From Arsenicibacter sp965247375 (lineage in GTDB: Bacteria; Bacteroidota; Bacteroidia; Cytophagales; Spirosomataceae), in the NCBI GenBank assembly GCA_965247375.1, contig CBDFHU010000025.1:1-64000 (forward strand): a DNA stretch of 64,000 nt. The letters run 5' to 3'. The notes beneath the pieces were generated by a model. It saw only the letters and a program-made list of their open reading frames with translations. It was not told where the DNA came from and ran no database searches. The number at the start of each line of letters is the position of its first letter. Position 1 is the first letter of the stretch. The position numbers were made by a program, and so were the translations under genes. Positions 18,656 to 27,444 of this stretch are shown piece by piece.

Positions 18656-21286
18656 TTAATTGCCTACGCGGGTTAACACCAGAACGGTTGTGATTAACGT
18701 CAGTAATGAGCCGGTAATACCAATGGCTGAGTTCAGGACCTGCTGTGGTGTAAGCGGTGTTGATGTCCGAAGCGGAACGGTAATGGTTGCGCCGGGCTCA
18801 ACGCGCGGGTAAATGTTAAAAAACATAAACCGGCGCGTACGGTCTGCTGATCCGTTGGCATACACGATATAGGCACCGCGACGGCGTGATTTTTCAGTGA
18901 AGCCACCGGCCTGTGCAATGTAGTCCTGGAACGTACTGCCTGGCCGGAATTTGGCGTTTGTCGGTAGCAGTACTTCGCCCTGTACCCGTACTGTTTCCAG
19001 ATATTTCGGTACGATCAGGATATCCCCTTCTTCAACAATCATGTCTTCGGCCGATCCAGGATTAGCCAGTGCTTTACCGAGGTTGATGCCGATCGGTTCG
19101 GGTGTACCTGCAACCAGCTCAGTCCGCTGAACAGCTGTATTTCGGGCTGCATCGGCCAGTTCATCGATTACCCGCTGGCGCTGTGCCAGCTGTTCGGCTG
19201 ATTCTTTTACAGGGCGTTGCAGGGTGGCACCTTCCTTGTAGGCATAGGGCGACAAACCACCGGCCTGCTTAATCAGGTCGGAAATACGGATATCTTTGCG
19301 GTCAATCGGATACTGACCTGGCATAATTACTTCTCCTTCTACACGGGCAAAGGTTTGAGCTGCATAGTTTGGCGAACGGCGTACAATGACCTGATCAAAC
19401 GGATAGAGGAAAAAGCGGCTGTCGTCACTGTCGAGCGTCAGGTCACGGTTAACCTGGAAGCGGAACACATCGGCCAACTGCGCCGTTTTCGACGAAACAT
19501 CCACATCTTTTTTCCGGCGAACAACCTCCACCTGTGCAGAGGCTGCTGATTCTTTAAGGCCACCTGCCTTCAGAATCAGATCCTCCAGTGTCATATTCGA
19601 TACGTAGATCACATCACCGGTTGGCTGATTTACTTCGCCCTCAATCGAGATAGTAGCACTTTCAGCCATGCTGAAGCGGGAGGTAATAACCACCTGATCT
19701 TCCCGTTTCAGGACAATATCTTCGGCTTTGCCATTGATAATATCGGCCAGGTTCAGGGATATATTCTCTACCGACAGGTCTTCGCGGGTACGCAGAATCT
19801 GGATACGGCCGGTAAACGCATCGCCGCGCAGCCCTTCCGCATTCTGAATCAACGTACGGAGCGTCGGGTTCTGATCCAGCGAGTAACGTCCCGGACGATA
19901 GACCGCCCCTTCGATGTTCACCTGATTCTCAAAGCGGTCCAGCAGCTGTTCGATTGTTACAACATCGCCGTCCTGTAGCTCAAATTTAGCAAACTGATCG
20001 GCCGTAACGTCGATGACCTTGCGTTCGCGGTCGGTCAGACGCGTTACCTTAATGCGGTTTTTATACGCATTTGCGGCAAAACCACCGGCATAATACAGTA
20101 TTTTATCCAGTGTTTCGTTGGGCAGAAGCTCGAACAGGTTGTTACGTTTAACCGTACCCGTTACCTCTACGCGCGACTGGTAAGTGCCGATCCGGATGAT
20201 ATCACCGTCCTGTAACCGTACGTCATTACGTTGAACGCCGTTGAGCAGGTAATCATATAAGTCCAGCGTAACCAGCACTTTACCGCCACGGATGACGTTG
20301 ACTTTCCGGTAAGAACCCAGTTCATTCGGGCCACCGGCCTGATAAATGGCATTGGTAGCTGTAGCCAGCGATGAGACCGGATACGTGCCCGGGCGAATGG
20401 CCTCACCAAGGATAGACACCCGGATGCTGCGCAGATCGGCCAGAGTCAGGTCGAGAAATGTATTTGGCCGTGAACCATTGTAGCTTTTCAGACCGACAAA
20501 TTTCTGAGACAGCCGGTCCCGGATACGGATTTTGGCTTGTTCGACCGATAAACCGGCTATCGAGACCGGACCAAGGCCGGTGAGCTTACCGAGAAACACG
20601 GTTCCGTCGGGCGATACAGTCTGGCTGAAATCGGCTTCAGTATAGCCGTACATGAGTATATTCAGCTTATCGCCGGGGCCCAGCACATAGTTCTGCGGCG
20701 TCGCCACATTGATATTTGGCTGAAAAGCAGAGGCCAGGTCCGGGTTGTTGAAAACGGAGCTGCCGAACAGCTTCCGGCGGATTTCCAGTTTTTCGCGGGT
20801 CCGGGCGGCTTCGTAGCCTTCCTCGATTACTTCTTCGTTACTTTTCTGAACCTGTTTCTCATCGATTTCGTCTGCTTTGTCCGTAGACTGTAGTGTACCG
20901 TTTCCATTCTGGGTCTGGCCGTTCTGCGTACTTTGTCCGGTAGCCGAACGCCCCTGCTGGTTAGGTTGGTTCACCCCGCCGGTACGTCCTTGCTGGGATT
21001 GGGTAGCGCCCGGCTGCCCTTTTCCTTGCTGGGATGTTCCCGGCTGAGTACTGCCGGGTATCGATGTACCGGCAGGGGTAGTGCCGCCCGGCAAACCACC
21101 GGGAATGGCAACCGGCCCGGGCGTCACCTGGGCGTTTGTGAATGAAACAGGGATCAGTGCGGCTGCCAGCAGCAGGGCGCAGGCTGATTTAAGGCTTCGT
21201 TTAAACAATTGCTTCGTACTTGTTTTTACCTCGGAGAAGTGAAGACACCGAAAATTTTGCATATTTTTTAGGTGTATGACTAACAT
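18656..21286 (-). CDS. SLBB-domain polysaccharide export protein (OPX, Wza/KpsD-like)
   Basis: The protein (876 residues) has a hydrophobic signal segment ending near residue 53 ('ALIPVSFTNAQ'), a Gln/Gly/Thr-rich low-complexity stretch (about 55-135), a polysaccharide export domain (about 199-285) and six SLBB-like repeats, each with a 'GEVxxPGxY'-type turn and 'xQAGG' helix end. A C-terminal hydrophobic helix lies near 848-870. It should form or gate the periplasmic/outer-membrane channel for the glycan. It heads the minus-strand operon. The ATG at 21262 is an alternative start and gives a shorter n-region. Confidence 0.9.
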   Translation of the reverse strand: MLVIHLKNMQNFRCLHFSEVKTSTKQLFKRSLKSACALLLAAALIPVSFTNAQVTPGPVAIPGGLPGGTTPAGTSIPGSTQPGTSQQGKGQPGATQSQQGRTGGVNQPNQQGRSATGQSTQNGQTQNGNGTLQSTDKADEIDEKQVQKSNEEVIEEGYEAARTREKLEIRRKLFGSSVFNNPDLASAFQPNINVATPQNYVLGPGDKLNILMYGYTEADFSQTVSPDGTVFLGKLTGLGPVSIAGLSVEQAKIRIRDRLSQKFVGLKSYNGSRPNTFLDLTLADLRSIRVSILGEAIRPGTYPVSSLATATNAIYQAGGPNELGSYRKVNVIRGGKVLVTLDLYDYLLNGVQRNDVRLQDGDIIRIGTYQSRVEVTGTVKRNNLFELLPNETLDKILYYAGGFAANAYKNRIKVTRLTDRERKVIDVTADQFAKFELQDGDVVTIEQLLDRFENQVNIEGAVYRPGRYSLDQNPTLRTLIQNAEGLRGDAFTGRIQILRTREDLSVENISLNLADIINGKAEDIVLKREDQVVITSRFSMAESATISIEGEVNQPTGDVIYVSNMTLEDLILKAGGLKESAASAQVEVVRRKKDVDVSSKTAQLADVFRFQVNRDLTLDSDDSRFFLYPFDQVIVRRSPNYAAQTFARVEGEVIMPGQYPIDRKDIRISDLIKQAGGLSPYAYKEGATLQRPVKESAEQLAQRQRVIDELADAARNTAVQRTELVAGTPEPIGINLGKALANPGSAEDMIVEEGDILIVPKYLETVRVQGEVLLPTNAKFRPGSTFQDYIAQAGGFTEKSRRRGAYIVYANGSADRTRRFMFFNIYPRVEPGATITVPLRTSTPLTPQQVLNSAIGITGSLLTLITTVLVLTRVGN

Positions 21287-21453
21287 TAGGGGGCTTTATT
21301 GGACCTTTTAACCCTTACGTTGTAAGAATTGTTTTTATTACTTAAACGGGATTTGCTGGCAAAGTAAGCGAACTTTTATCTTATTTTAAATACATTTCTA
21401 TTTCACGGCGGAATTTCGTATCTTGCCTCTTAGAGTAAACACATAAAATAAAT

Positions 21454-21482
21454 TTTGGATTTATTGAGGAACGGTTACTTTG
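21454..21482 (+). promoter_or_regulatory. Possible promoter of parE
   Basis: A TTTG at 21454-21457 is followed after 17 nt by TTACTTTG (21475-21482), one base away from the Bacteroidota -7 consensus TAnnTTTG. Transcription would start near 21489, about 37 nt before the parE ATG. The 239-nt gap between the divergent operons must hold promoters for both, but no convincing element was found for the minus-strand export operon. Confidence 0.4.
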
Positions 21483-21525
21483 GTATCCATTACCGGAGGA
21501 CTGTGCCTTTTAGTTACGATCTTAC

Positions 21526-23415
21526 ATGGCAGATTTAACAAAGACGGTTCAGTACGATGAAGATAGTATCCGGTCGCTGGATTGGCGGGAGCACATCCGC
21601 CTCCGGCCGGGGATGTACATTGGCAAACTGGGTGATGGATCAGCCGCCGACGATGGCATTTACGTATTGCTGAAAGAAGTGGTCGATAACTGCATTGACG
21701 AACACGTCATGGGGTTTGGGAAAACCATTGACATTAAGGTATCCGATCACCGGGTGGAGATCCGGGACTATGGCCGGGGTATTCCGCTGGGCAAGGTGGT
21801 TGAAGTTGTTTCAAAAATCAATACCGGCGGTAAGTATGACTCCGGGGCATTCCAGAAATCCGTGGGCCTCAACGGAGTAGGTACAAAAGCTGTTAACGCC
21901 CTGTCAAATTATTTTAAGGTACAGTCGTTTCGTGAAGGTAAAAGTGTCTGGGCGGAGTTTGAACGGGGTATCCTGAAAAACCAGGGAGAACTGGCCACCA
22001 GCGAGCGTAATGGTACACTGGTCTGTTTTGAGCCCGATGACTCGGTGTTTAAAAATTACCATTACATCCCGCAGTATCTGGAAAATATGATCTGGAATTA
22101 CTGCTATCTGAATGCCGGACTCGTCATTTCATTTAATCGCCAGAAGTACGTTTCGCAGAACGGTCTGCTTGATCTCTTACAGAACAAGACCAATGCCGAA
22201 ACACTGCGTTACCCGATTATTCACCTGAAAGGACATGATCTGGAGATTGCCATGACCCACGGCAACCAGTATGGCGAAGAATATTACTCGTTCGTGAACG
22301 GTCAGTATACCACGCAGGGTGGTACACACCTCCAGGCGCTGCGGGAAGCCGTTGTTGAAACCATCCGGAAACACTTCGATAAAAATTATGAAGTGGCCGA
22401 TATCCGGGCCTCGATTATTGCTGCCATCAGTATCCGGGTGCAGGAACCGGTGTTTGAGTCTCAGACCAAAACCAAGCTCGGCTCAATCGCCATGGCGCCG
22501 GAACCGAACGCCACGACGGTCAACTCGTTTGTAAAAGATTTTGTACGCGGTACGCTGGATAACTTTCTGCACATGAACCCTGCCGTACGGGATGCGCTGA
22601 AAAAACGGATTGAACAATCGGAACGCGAACGCAAAGAACTCGCCGGAATCAAGAAGCTTGCCAACGACCGGGCAAAAAAAGCAAACCTGCATAATAAAAA
22701 GCTGCGCGACTGCCGGATTCACCTTCCTGATCCGAAGGCAGAAGACCGCTATCAGACGACGTTGTTCATTACTGAAGGTGATTCGGCCAGCGGATCAATC
22801 ACCAAGTCACGGAATGTACAGACACAGGCGGTATTCAGTCTGCGCGGAAAACCACTCAACTGCTTTGGCCTGACCAAAAAAGTGGTTTATGAAAACGAAG
22901 AGTTTAACCTCCTGCAACACGCCCTTGACATTGAGGACGGCCTTGATTCGCTGCGTTATAACCGGATCGTTATAGCCACCGATGCCGACGTAGACGGCAT
23001 GCATATCCGGTTGCTGATGCTGACGTTCTTCCTTCAGTTCTTCCCGGATCTGGTGCGTAACGGACACCTGTATATCCTGGAGACACCGCTTTTCCGGGTA
23101 CGTAATCCGAAAAACCATAAGGAAACAACGTATTGCTATTCAGAGGAAGAAAAACAGATTGCGGGTGCAAAACTGTCGAAAGGTGGTAAGAAGATCGAAA
23201 TAACCCGGTTTAAGGGCTTAGGCGAAATTTCTCCGGATGAATTCGGCCTCTTTATCGGTGAAAATATGCGCCTGGAACCGGTGATTATTGAACAGGAAAT
23301 CTCTATTCCGAAGCTACTTGGCTATTACATGGGCAAGAACACCCCTGACCGGCAGCGGTTTATCATTGATAACCTGAGGGTAGAAAAGGATATTGAAGAA
23401 GCCGCCCTGGTATAA
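21526..23415 (+). CDS. parE: DNA topoisomerase IV subunit B
   Basis: The 629-residue protein has a GHKL ATPase domain ('EVVDNCIDE', 'GRGIPLGKV', 'VGLNGVGTKAVNALS') and a TOPRIM domain ('TEGDSASGS', 'DADVDGMHIRLL'). Length and the lack of the large GyrB insertion favour ParE over GyrB. With ParC it decatenates daughter chromosomes using ATP. The parC gene is not adjacent: the next gene runs the other way. The gene ends in a strong bidirectional hairpin region and is probably a single-gene transcript here. Confidence 0.93.
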   Translation: MADLTKTVQYDEDSIRSLDWREHIRLRPGMYIGKLGDGSAADDGIYVLLKEVVDNCIDEHVMGFGKTIDIKVSDHRVEIRDYGRGIPLGKVVEVVSKINTGGKYDSGAFQKSVGLNGVGTKAVNALSNYFKVQSFREGKSVWAEFERGILKNQGELATSERNGTLVCFEPDDSVFKNYHYIPQYLENMIWNYCYLNAGLVISFNRQKYVSQNGLLDLLQNKTNAETLRYPIIHLKGHDLEIAMTHGNQYGEEYYSFVNGQYTTQGGTHLQALREAVVETIRKHFDKNYEVADIRASIIAAISIRVQEPVFESQTKTKLGSIAMAPEPNATTVNSFVKDFVRGTLDNFLHMNPAVRDALKKRIEQSERERKELAGIKKLANDRAKKANLHNKKLRDCRIHLPDPKAEDRYQTTLFITEGDSASGSITKSRNVQTQAVFSLRGKPLNCFGLTKKVVYENEEFNLLQHALDIEDGLDSLRYNRIVIATDADVDGMHIRLLMLTFFLQFFPDLVRNGHLYILETPLFRVRNPKNHKETTYCYSEEEKQIAGAKLSKGGKKIEITRFKGLGEISPDEFGLFIGENMRLEPVIIEQEISIPKLLGYYMGKNTPDRQRFIIDNLRVEKDIEEAALV

Positions 23416-23454
23416 ACAAAAAAGACCTGAGAAATCAGGTCTTTTTTGTTTATA
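23411..23454. terminator. Perfect 20-bp palindromic terminator (parE / FAS1 gene)
   Basis: Two 20-nt arms (23411-23430 and 23435-23454) are exact inverted repeats around a GAAA loop, with A-rich and T-rich flanks on both sides of the GACCTGA core. The hairpin begins inside the parE stop region and can act as an intrinsic terminator in both directions between convergent genes. Confidence 0.88.
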
Positions 23455-23477
23455 CCGCCATTGATTTGCAATGGCGG
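23455..23477. terminator. Second GC-rich hairpin after parE
   Basis: CCGCCATTG (23455-23463) pairs with CAATGGCGG (23469-23477) around a 5-nt loop. It abuts the previous hairpin. For the convergent minus-strand FAS1 transcript it is met first, and it probably backs up termination. Confidence 0.6.
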
Positions 23478-23528
23478 CAATGAAATATTCCGGAACAGTA
23501 TGCCTTTATCAGGTGTCCGGGAATCCGT

Positions 23529-24617
23529 TTACTGTGGCATCAGTACACGGTCAATGATGTGGACAACACCATTCGTAGTGACCTGATCAGCCGAAGTAAC
23601 ATTTGCGGCATTGGTACCGTTTCCTTTGCCAAGGATAGTGACTTTACCGCCGCTCACATTTGTCCGGATGCTTGTACCCTGTGCCGTTACGAGGTCAGCA
23701 CCGTTCTGGAAAGTGCTGGAGAACGCGCGGTAAGTCAGCACGTGGTAGTTCAGCAGATTAGCCAGTGTCTGGGCGTTAGCGGCCCGTACGGCTGCTTCAT
23801 CAGCATAACCTGCAGCCTTGAAGGCGGCGTTAGTCGGTGCAAAGACTGTAATACCATTCTGGGCATTTGCTGCCAGGCTGTTTTGTACAGTAGTACCCGC
23901 CCGTTCGATCGCCGCGGCAAAGAATGACAGGTCAGCGTTACCTTTCGCAAAATCAAGAACCGTGACTGTCGGTGGCATCAGCACCTTGTCAATAATATGG
24001 ATAACCCCGTTCGTGGCGGCAATATTTACCTGCGTGACGGTTGCATTATTTACACGGATTACGTTATCCTGCGTTTTGAAGACCGATACCCGTCCGTCCG
24101 ACAAGGTCGTCTGATACGACGTATTTACCGCTGTCGGGAAAGCTGCCTGATCAATCTGCGAACCCAGCACGTGGTACTGAAGAATACGTTTCAGGTCGGC
24201 AGCGTTTGCCGCGCTGACAGCTGCTGCACTGGCATAACCGGCCGCTTTAAACGCATCATCAGAAGGGGCAAAAATCGTCAGCGAACCTGAGCGAAGATCC
24301 TGTTCAAGACCGGCACGGGTGATGGCCGCTGATAAGAACGTCAGATTGCCTGCATTTTTGATATAGTCAGTGCCCGGTACTACGGTTGAATTTCCGGGAG
24401 ACGACGTCGTCGATCCGGGAGGGTTGGTTACTGTGCCTGAACCCGGCGTCGTTGTGGTAGAACCCGGCGGGGACGTTGTTGAGCCCGGAGGCGTAGTGCC
24501 GCCCGGTGTTTGCGGGTCCGGATCCGTTCCGTTACAGCCTACGAAGGCAGGCGCTGAAAATAGCATGGTTGCGGCAATGAGGTACGACCAGCCGTACCGT
24601 TTCATGTTGTTGTTCAT
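23529..24617 (-). CDS. Lipoprotein with two fasciclin (FAS1) domains
   Basis: A signal peptide ends in the lipobox 'AFVGC' (Cys28), so the protein should be lipid-anchored. Residues 30-80 form a low-complexity linker of repeated PGSTT/PPGS units rich in Pro, Gly, Ser and Thr. Two FAS1 domains follow (about 85-215 and 220-362), each ending in the conserved 'GVIHIIDKVLMP'/'GVVHIIDRVLMP'. FAS1 proteins mediate adhesion or matrix binding at the cell surface. A start at Met5 (24605) would give a more usual signal peptide. The gene stands alone, convergent with parE. Confidence 0.92.
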   Translation of the reverse strand: MNNNMKRYGWSYLIAATMLFSAPAFVGCNGTDPDPQTPGGTTPPGSTTSPPGSTTTTPGSGTVTNPPGSTTSSPGNSTVVPGTDYIKNAGNLTFLSAAITRAGLEQDLRSGSLTIFAPSDDAFKAAGYASAAAVSAANAADLKRILQYHVLGSQIDQAAFPTAVNTSYQTTLSDGRVSVFKTQDNVIRVNNATVTQVNIAATNGVIHIIDKVLMPPTVTVLDFAKGNADLSFFAAAIERAGTTVQNSLAANAQNGITVFAPTNAAFKAAGYADEAAVRAANAQTLANLLNYHVLTYRAFSSTFQNGADLVTAQGTSIRTNVSGGKVTILGKGNGTNAANVTSADQVTTNGVVHIIDRVLMPQ

Positions 24618-24831
24618 ACGTTGAGATTATAGATAAGTGAACTATAAACCCGTCCGGCGGATACCATTATTGGCCCAGCGTAGGGTAACATCGTAATTAG
24701 AACGGGGAGTGTTTAAAAGTTGTTTGCGTTTTTTTTCCTGCGGGAACACAACATTGGTTGGTAATGTGATTAAAAATGGGGTAAGCAGAAGGAAAAATGT
24801 CCCTTTAGCGATAGTATAAAGGCATAAGGTG

Positions 24832-24839
24832 TAAATTTG
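24832..24839 (+). promoter_or_regulatory. -7 promoter element of pheA
   Basis: TAAATTTG matches the Bacteroidota -7 consensus TAnnTTTG exactly. Transcription would begin near 24846, leaving a leader of about 20 nt before the TTG start at 24866. No perfect TTTG is seen at the -33 position; a weak TTTAG lies at 24804. Confidence 0.6.
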
Positions 24840-24865
24840 CACCCATTGACTGACCTCTTACTGAT

Positions 24866-25942
24866 TTGTTGACACTAGACTCTCTCCGAAACGCTATTGA
24901 CGCCATTGACGATCAAATGCTGACCCTGCTGAACGAACGCATGGAACTGGTTCGTCATGTGGGTGAACTGAAGCGTTCAACGAATGCTGTGATCTACCGG
25001 CCGGAACGCGAAAAGCAGATTATTGACCGGTTAGAACAGCAGACTAAAGGATTAATGACCCGCGCCGCGATTGAGGCAGTATTTCTGGAAATTTTTGCCG
25101 TTTCCCGTAACCTTGAACTCCCTGAACACGTGGCTTTTCTGGGACCGGACGGAAGTTTTACACACCAGGCTGCCGAAAGCCGGTTCGGGGCCATGAGCGC
25201 CTACATGGCGTTGCCAACCATCCGTTCGGTGTTTGAAAGCGTCGAGACCGGCCGGGCACGGTTTGGGGTGGTACCCATCGAAAATAATCAGGAAGGGGTT
25301 GTATTTGAGACCATTGACCTGCTCAATGAAAAAGACCTGATGATTGCGGCTGAAGCCGAAATTCCGGTGCATTTCACGTTTGCTACACAGGCCGAAAACC
25401 TGGCCGACATTACGCATATTTATTCCAAAGACATTGCGTTCCGTCAGTGCAGTAAATTCCTGAACGATTCGTTTGACGGGTTGAAGGCTGAACTGGTACC
25501 GGTAGAGTCTACGTCGAAAGCCGCAAAACTAGCCGCTCAGCAGCCTAACGCGGCGGCGATCTGTTCAACCATTGCGGCCAAGTTATTCGGCGTGCCGGTC
25601 TTATTCGATAATATTGAGGACAGTGACCTGAACCGGACACGTTTCCTGATTCTGGCGAAGGACTTTAAGAACCAGCCTAGCGGACAGGATAAAACCACAC
25701 TGATAGCGCGGCTGCCGAATACGGAGTCGCCCGGGGTATTGGCTGAGTTTTTGCAGGAGTTCAATGCCCGCCGCATTAACCTGACTAAAATTGAGAGCCG
25801 GCCCATGCGCGGAGGTGCATCATTTATCTACTGGTTCCTGCTGGAATGCGAAGGCCATGCCGATGAGCCTCGTCTCCAGGAAATTCTGAACCACCATTCA
25901 GCCGACGTCAAATGGGTCGGCAGTTATGTGCGGGTATCGTAA
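24866..25942 (+). CDS. pheA: Bifunctional chorismate mutase / prephenate dehydratase, TTG start
   Basis: The 358-residue protein has a chorismate mutase domain (residues 1-85, 'LRNAIDAIDDQMLTLLNER'), a prephenate dehydratase domain (about 92-270; 'GPDGSFTHQAA', 'IENNQEG', 'NRTRFLIL') and a C-terminal ACT domain with 'ESRP', which binds phenylalanine for feedback inhibition. It makes phenylpyruvate from chorismate. The first ATG lies inside the mutase helix, and an in-frame TGA precedes at 24851, so translation must start at one of two tandem TTG codons (24866 or 24869). The promoter position fits this. Confidence 0.93.
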   Translation: MLTLDSLRNAIDAIDDQMLTLLNERMELVRHVGELKRSTNAVIYRPEREKQIIDRLEQQTKGLMTRAAIEAVFLEIFAVSRNLELPEHVAFLGPDGSFTHQAAESRFGAMSAYMALPTIRSVFESVETGRARFGVVPIENNQEGVVFETIDLLNEKDLMIAAEAEIPVHFTFATQAENLADITHIYSKDIAFRQCSKFLNDSFDGLKAELVPVESTSKAAKLAAQQPNAAAICSTIAAKLFGVPVLFDNIEDSDLNRTRFLILAKDFKNQPSGQDKTTLIARLPNTESPGVLAEFLQEFNARRINLTKIESRPMRGGASFIYWFLLECEGHADEPRLQEILNHHSADVKWVGSYVRVS

Positions 25943-25952
25943 TTCTAAATAT

Positions 25953-25980
25953 GTAGAGACAAGGCATGCCCTGTCTCTAC
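25953..25980. repeat. 28-nt near-perfect palindrome (terminator-like)
   Basis: GTAGAGACAAGGCA (25953-25966) pairs with TGCCCTGTCTCTAC (25967-25980) with a single mismatch. It lies between the convergent pheA and the small membrane-protein gene, 11 nt after the pheA stop. The GTAGAGAC...GTCTCTAC form resembles palindromes dispersed in Cytophagales and cyanobacterial intergenic regions (from memory). It can act as a terminator for both genes. Confidence 0.7.
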
Positions 25981-25992
25981 AACTAATATCGC

Positions 25993-26514
25993 CTACCTTG
26001 CCGGTGGATGATCTGATTGTCCATCTGCTATTGACCGGTTCTCCAGAAACCGACGGATCTCGTCAGGACGTTTGGTACCGATAAGAATACGGGCACCGCT
26101 TTTTTTGACCAGTTGCAGCCCCCACGTCCCGTCCATTGAATAAACCCAGCCACCCGGACCCTGCCGGGTGCCGCCTATGCCTTGCGGGTATTCGCCGATG
26201 AGGGTGAACTCCCGTACATAGACATCCTGAATTTCCTTCCAGGGATACACCATCCAGCTAGCCCACGGAAAATACCGGAACCGAACGTCCTTGTGGTCCA
26301 TCCTGGTTTCAAATTTTTTGAACAATACCAGGTATATAAAGACGCACTTACCTATAAAAAAAGCAATCAAAGCAGCCTGGACAAACCAGACCGTATCGAT
26401 GAAAAGGCTTATGTCAGCAAAATGAAAGAAAATGAATGGATAAGCGACCAAAAGCGGTACTGGTATCCATCTATATTTATTTTGCTGTATTTCAATGAAG
26501 GTATGATCTTTCAT
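25993..26514 (-). CDS. Small membrane protein, bacterial PH-like
   Basis: The 173-residue protein has two hydrophobic helices (about 17-38 and 40-65) and then a soluble beta-rich part with 'RYFPWASWMVYPWKEIQDVYVRE', an arrangement seen in bacterial PH-like (bPH2) membrane proteins. The final 'KRPDEIRRFLENR' resembles the C-terminal helix of PH domains. No function can be assigned. It is the last gene of the minus-strand group headed by the esterase or formyltransferase gene. Confidence 0.72.
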   Translation of the reverse strand: MKDHTFIEIQQNKYRWIPVPLLVAYPFIFFHFADISLFIDTVWFVQAALIAFFIGKCVFIYLVLFKKFETRMDHKDVRFRYFPWASWMVYPWKEIQDVYVREFTLIGEYPQGIGGTRQGPGGWVYSMDGTWGLQLVKKSGARILIGTKRPDEIRRFLENRSIADGQSDHPPAR

Positions 26515-26541
26515 GGAGGGAATATAATCTCCCCGGAGACA

Positions 26542-27393
26542 TTACCCAAATGATTTTTTAGGAACGGTGTTCCAGTCAATCCGGCGGTCGGCTTCGGCCA
26601 GATCAATGAATTCAAAGTTTTTAAGCAGCCGGTGCAGCTTCGGCCAGCAACCCTTCAGCCCGTAGTACGATTTGAACCGGCGGGCCATGCCCAGATCCTC
26701 AATGACCGGTTGCGTATGGTCAAAATCGCGCGGATGGAAATAGGTCATCACATACGACGATTTCTGCGTGAACCGGTGGATAACCGGATAGGGAAGTAAC
26801 CGGAAATAGCCACCGCCAGAGAAAATGACATCCTGCCCGGCAATGCTTACCGTATTGATCGGAAACTCCTTAAGCGGTGCACCGTTGATGTCAATCAGAC
26901 TTGGTGCGGTTATGCCGAATGCCGCGTCGCCGCCATGTGACCGCCGCGCTGAAAACACTGAGCAATCCATGGTAATACCATTTTCGAGCAGGATCGGGAA
27001 TACCCAGCGGTTCAGGAATTTGATCGAAAAGCCAGGTGCACGGTATGCCCGCACGGTTTTCCCCGTTACATCCTGCAACGACTTTATCGACCGTTGCAGG
27101 TCTTCCGTAAATTCAGCGGGCGTCTGCTCGTAAGCCAGCTGATGGGCATAGGAGTGGGTAGCCACTTCATAGCCCTCTTCATCGATTCGTTTAATTACGT
27201 CAGGATATTTTTCGGCAACCCAACCCAGGCAGAAGAATGTCGCCCGTGAGTTGGTTTCATCAAGCAGCTGGAAAATCAGGTCCATATTCCGGTGAATCCG
27301 CGACTCATACCGGCTCCATTCAGCTTCGGTACGGGTTGAGGCATTGTCCAGAATGTGAAACCACTCTTCGATATCAAACGTCAGGATATTCAT
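26542..27393 (-). CDS. Polysaccharide deacetylase (XrtA-type NodB fold)
   Basis: The 283-residue protein has NodB motifs: 'TFDIEEWFH' near residue 5 supplies the metal-binding Asp, and 'ATHSYAH' near 80 supplies the His pair. 'RAPGFSI' near 118 and the C-terminal 'TYFHPRDFD' match deacetylases linked to exosortase-type or PEP-CTERM exopolysaccharide clusters. It should remove N-acetyl groups from a polysaccharide. There is no signal peptide, so export or cytoplasmic action is unclear. It lies beside the formyltransferase gene (51-nt gap). Confidence 0.88.
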   Translation of the reverse strand: MNILTFDIEEWFHILDNASTRTEAEWSRYESRIHRNMDLIFQLLDETNSRATFFCLGWVAEKYPDVIKRIDEEGYEVATHSYAHQLAYEQTPAEFTEDLQRSIKSLQDVTGKTVRAYRAPGFSIKFLNRWVFPILLENGITMDCSVFSARRSHGGDAAFGITAPSLIDINGAPLKEFPINTVSIAGQDVIFSGGGYFRLLPYPVIHRFTQKSSYVMTYFHPRDFDHTQPVIEDLGMARRFKSYYGLKGCWPKLHRLLKNFEFIDLAEADRRIDWNTVPKKSFG

Positions 27394-27444
27394 GTGTAGG
27401 AATTTGCACCGGACAGAATGGCTGTCTGATCCGGTGACGGAGCA

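Noticed and set aside
24642..24842. 66-codon minus-strand frame upstream of the FAS1 gene
   Set aside because: It covers the pheA promoter region and shows no conserved pattern; the hydrophobic part reflects AT-rich DNA.
26182..26553. 123-codon plus-strand frame antisense to the small PH-like membrane protein
   Set aside because: The minus-strand gene has a sensible helix plan and ends at a palindrome; the antisense frame has no recognisable feature.
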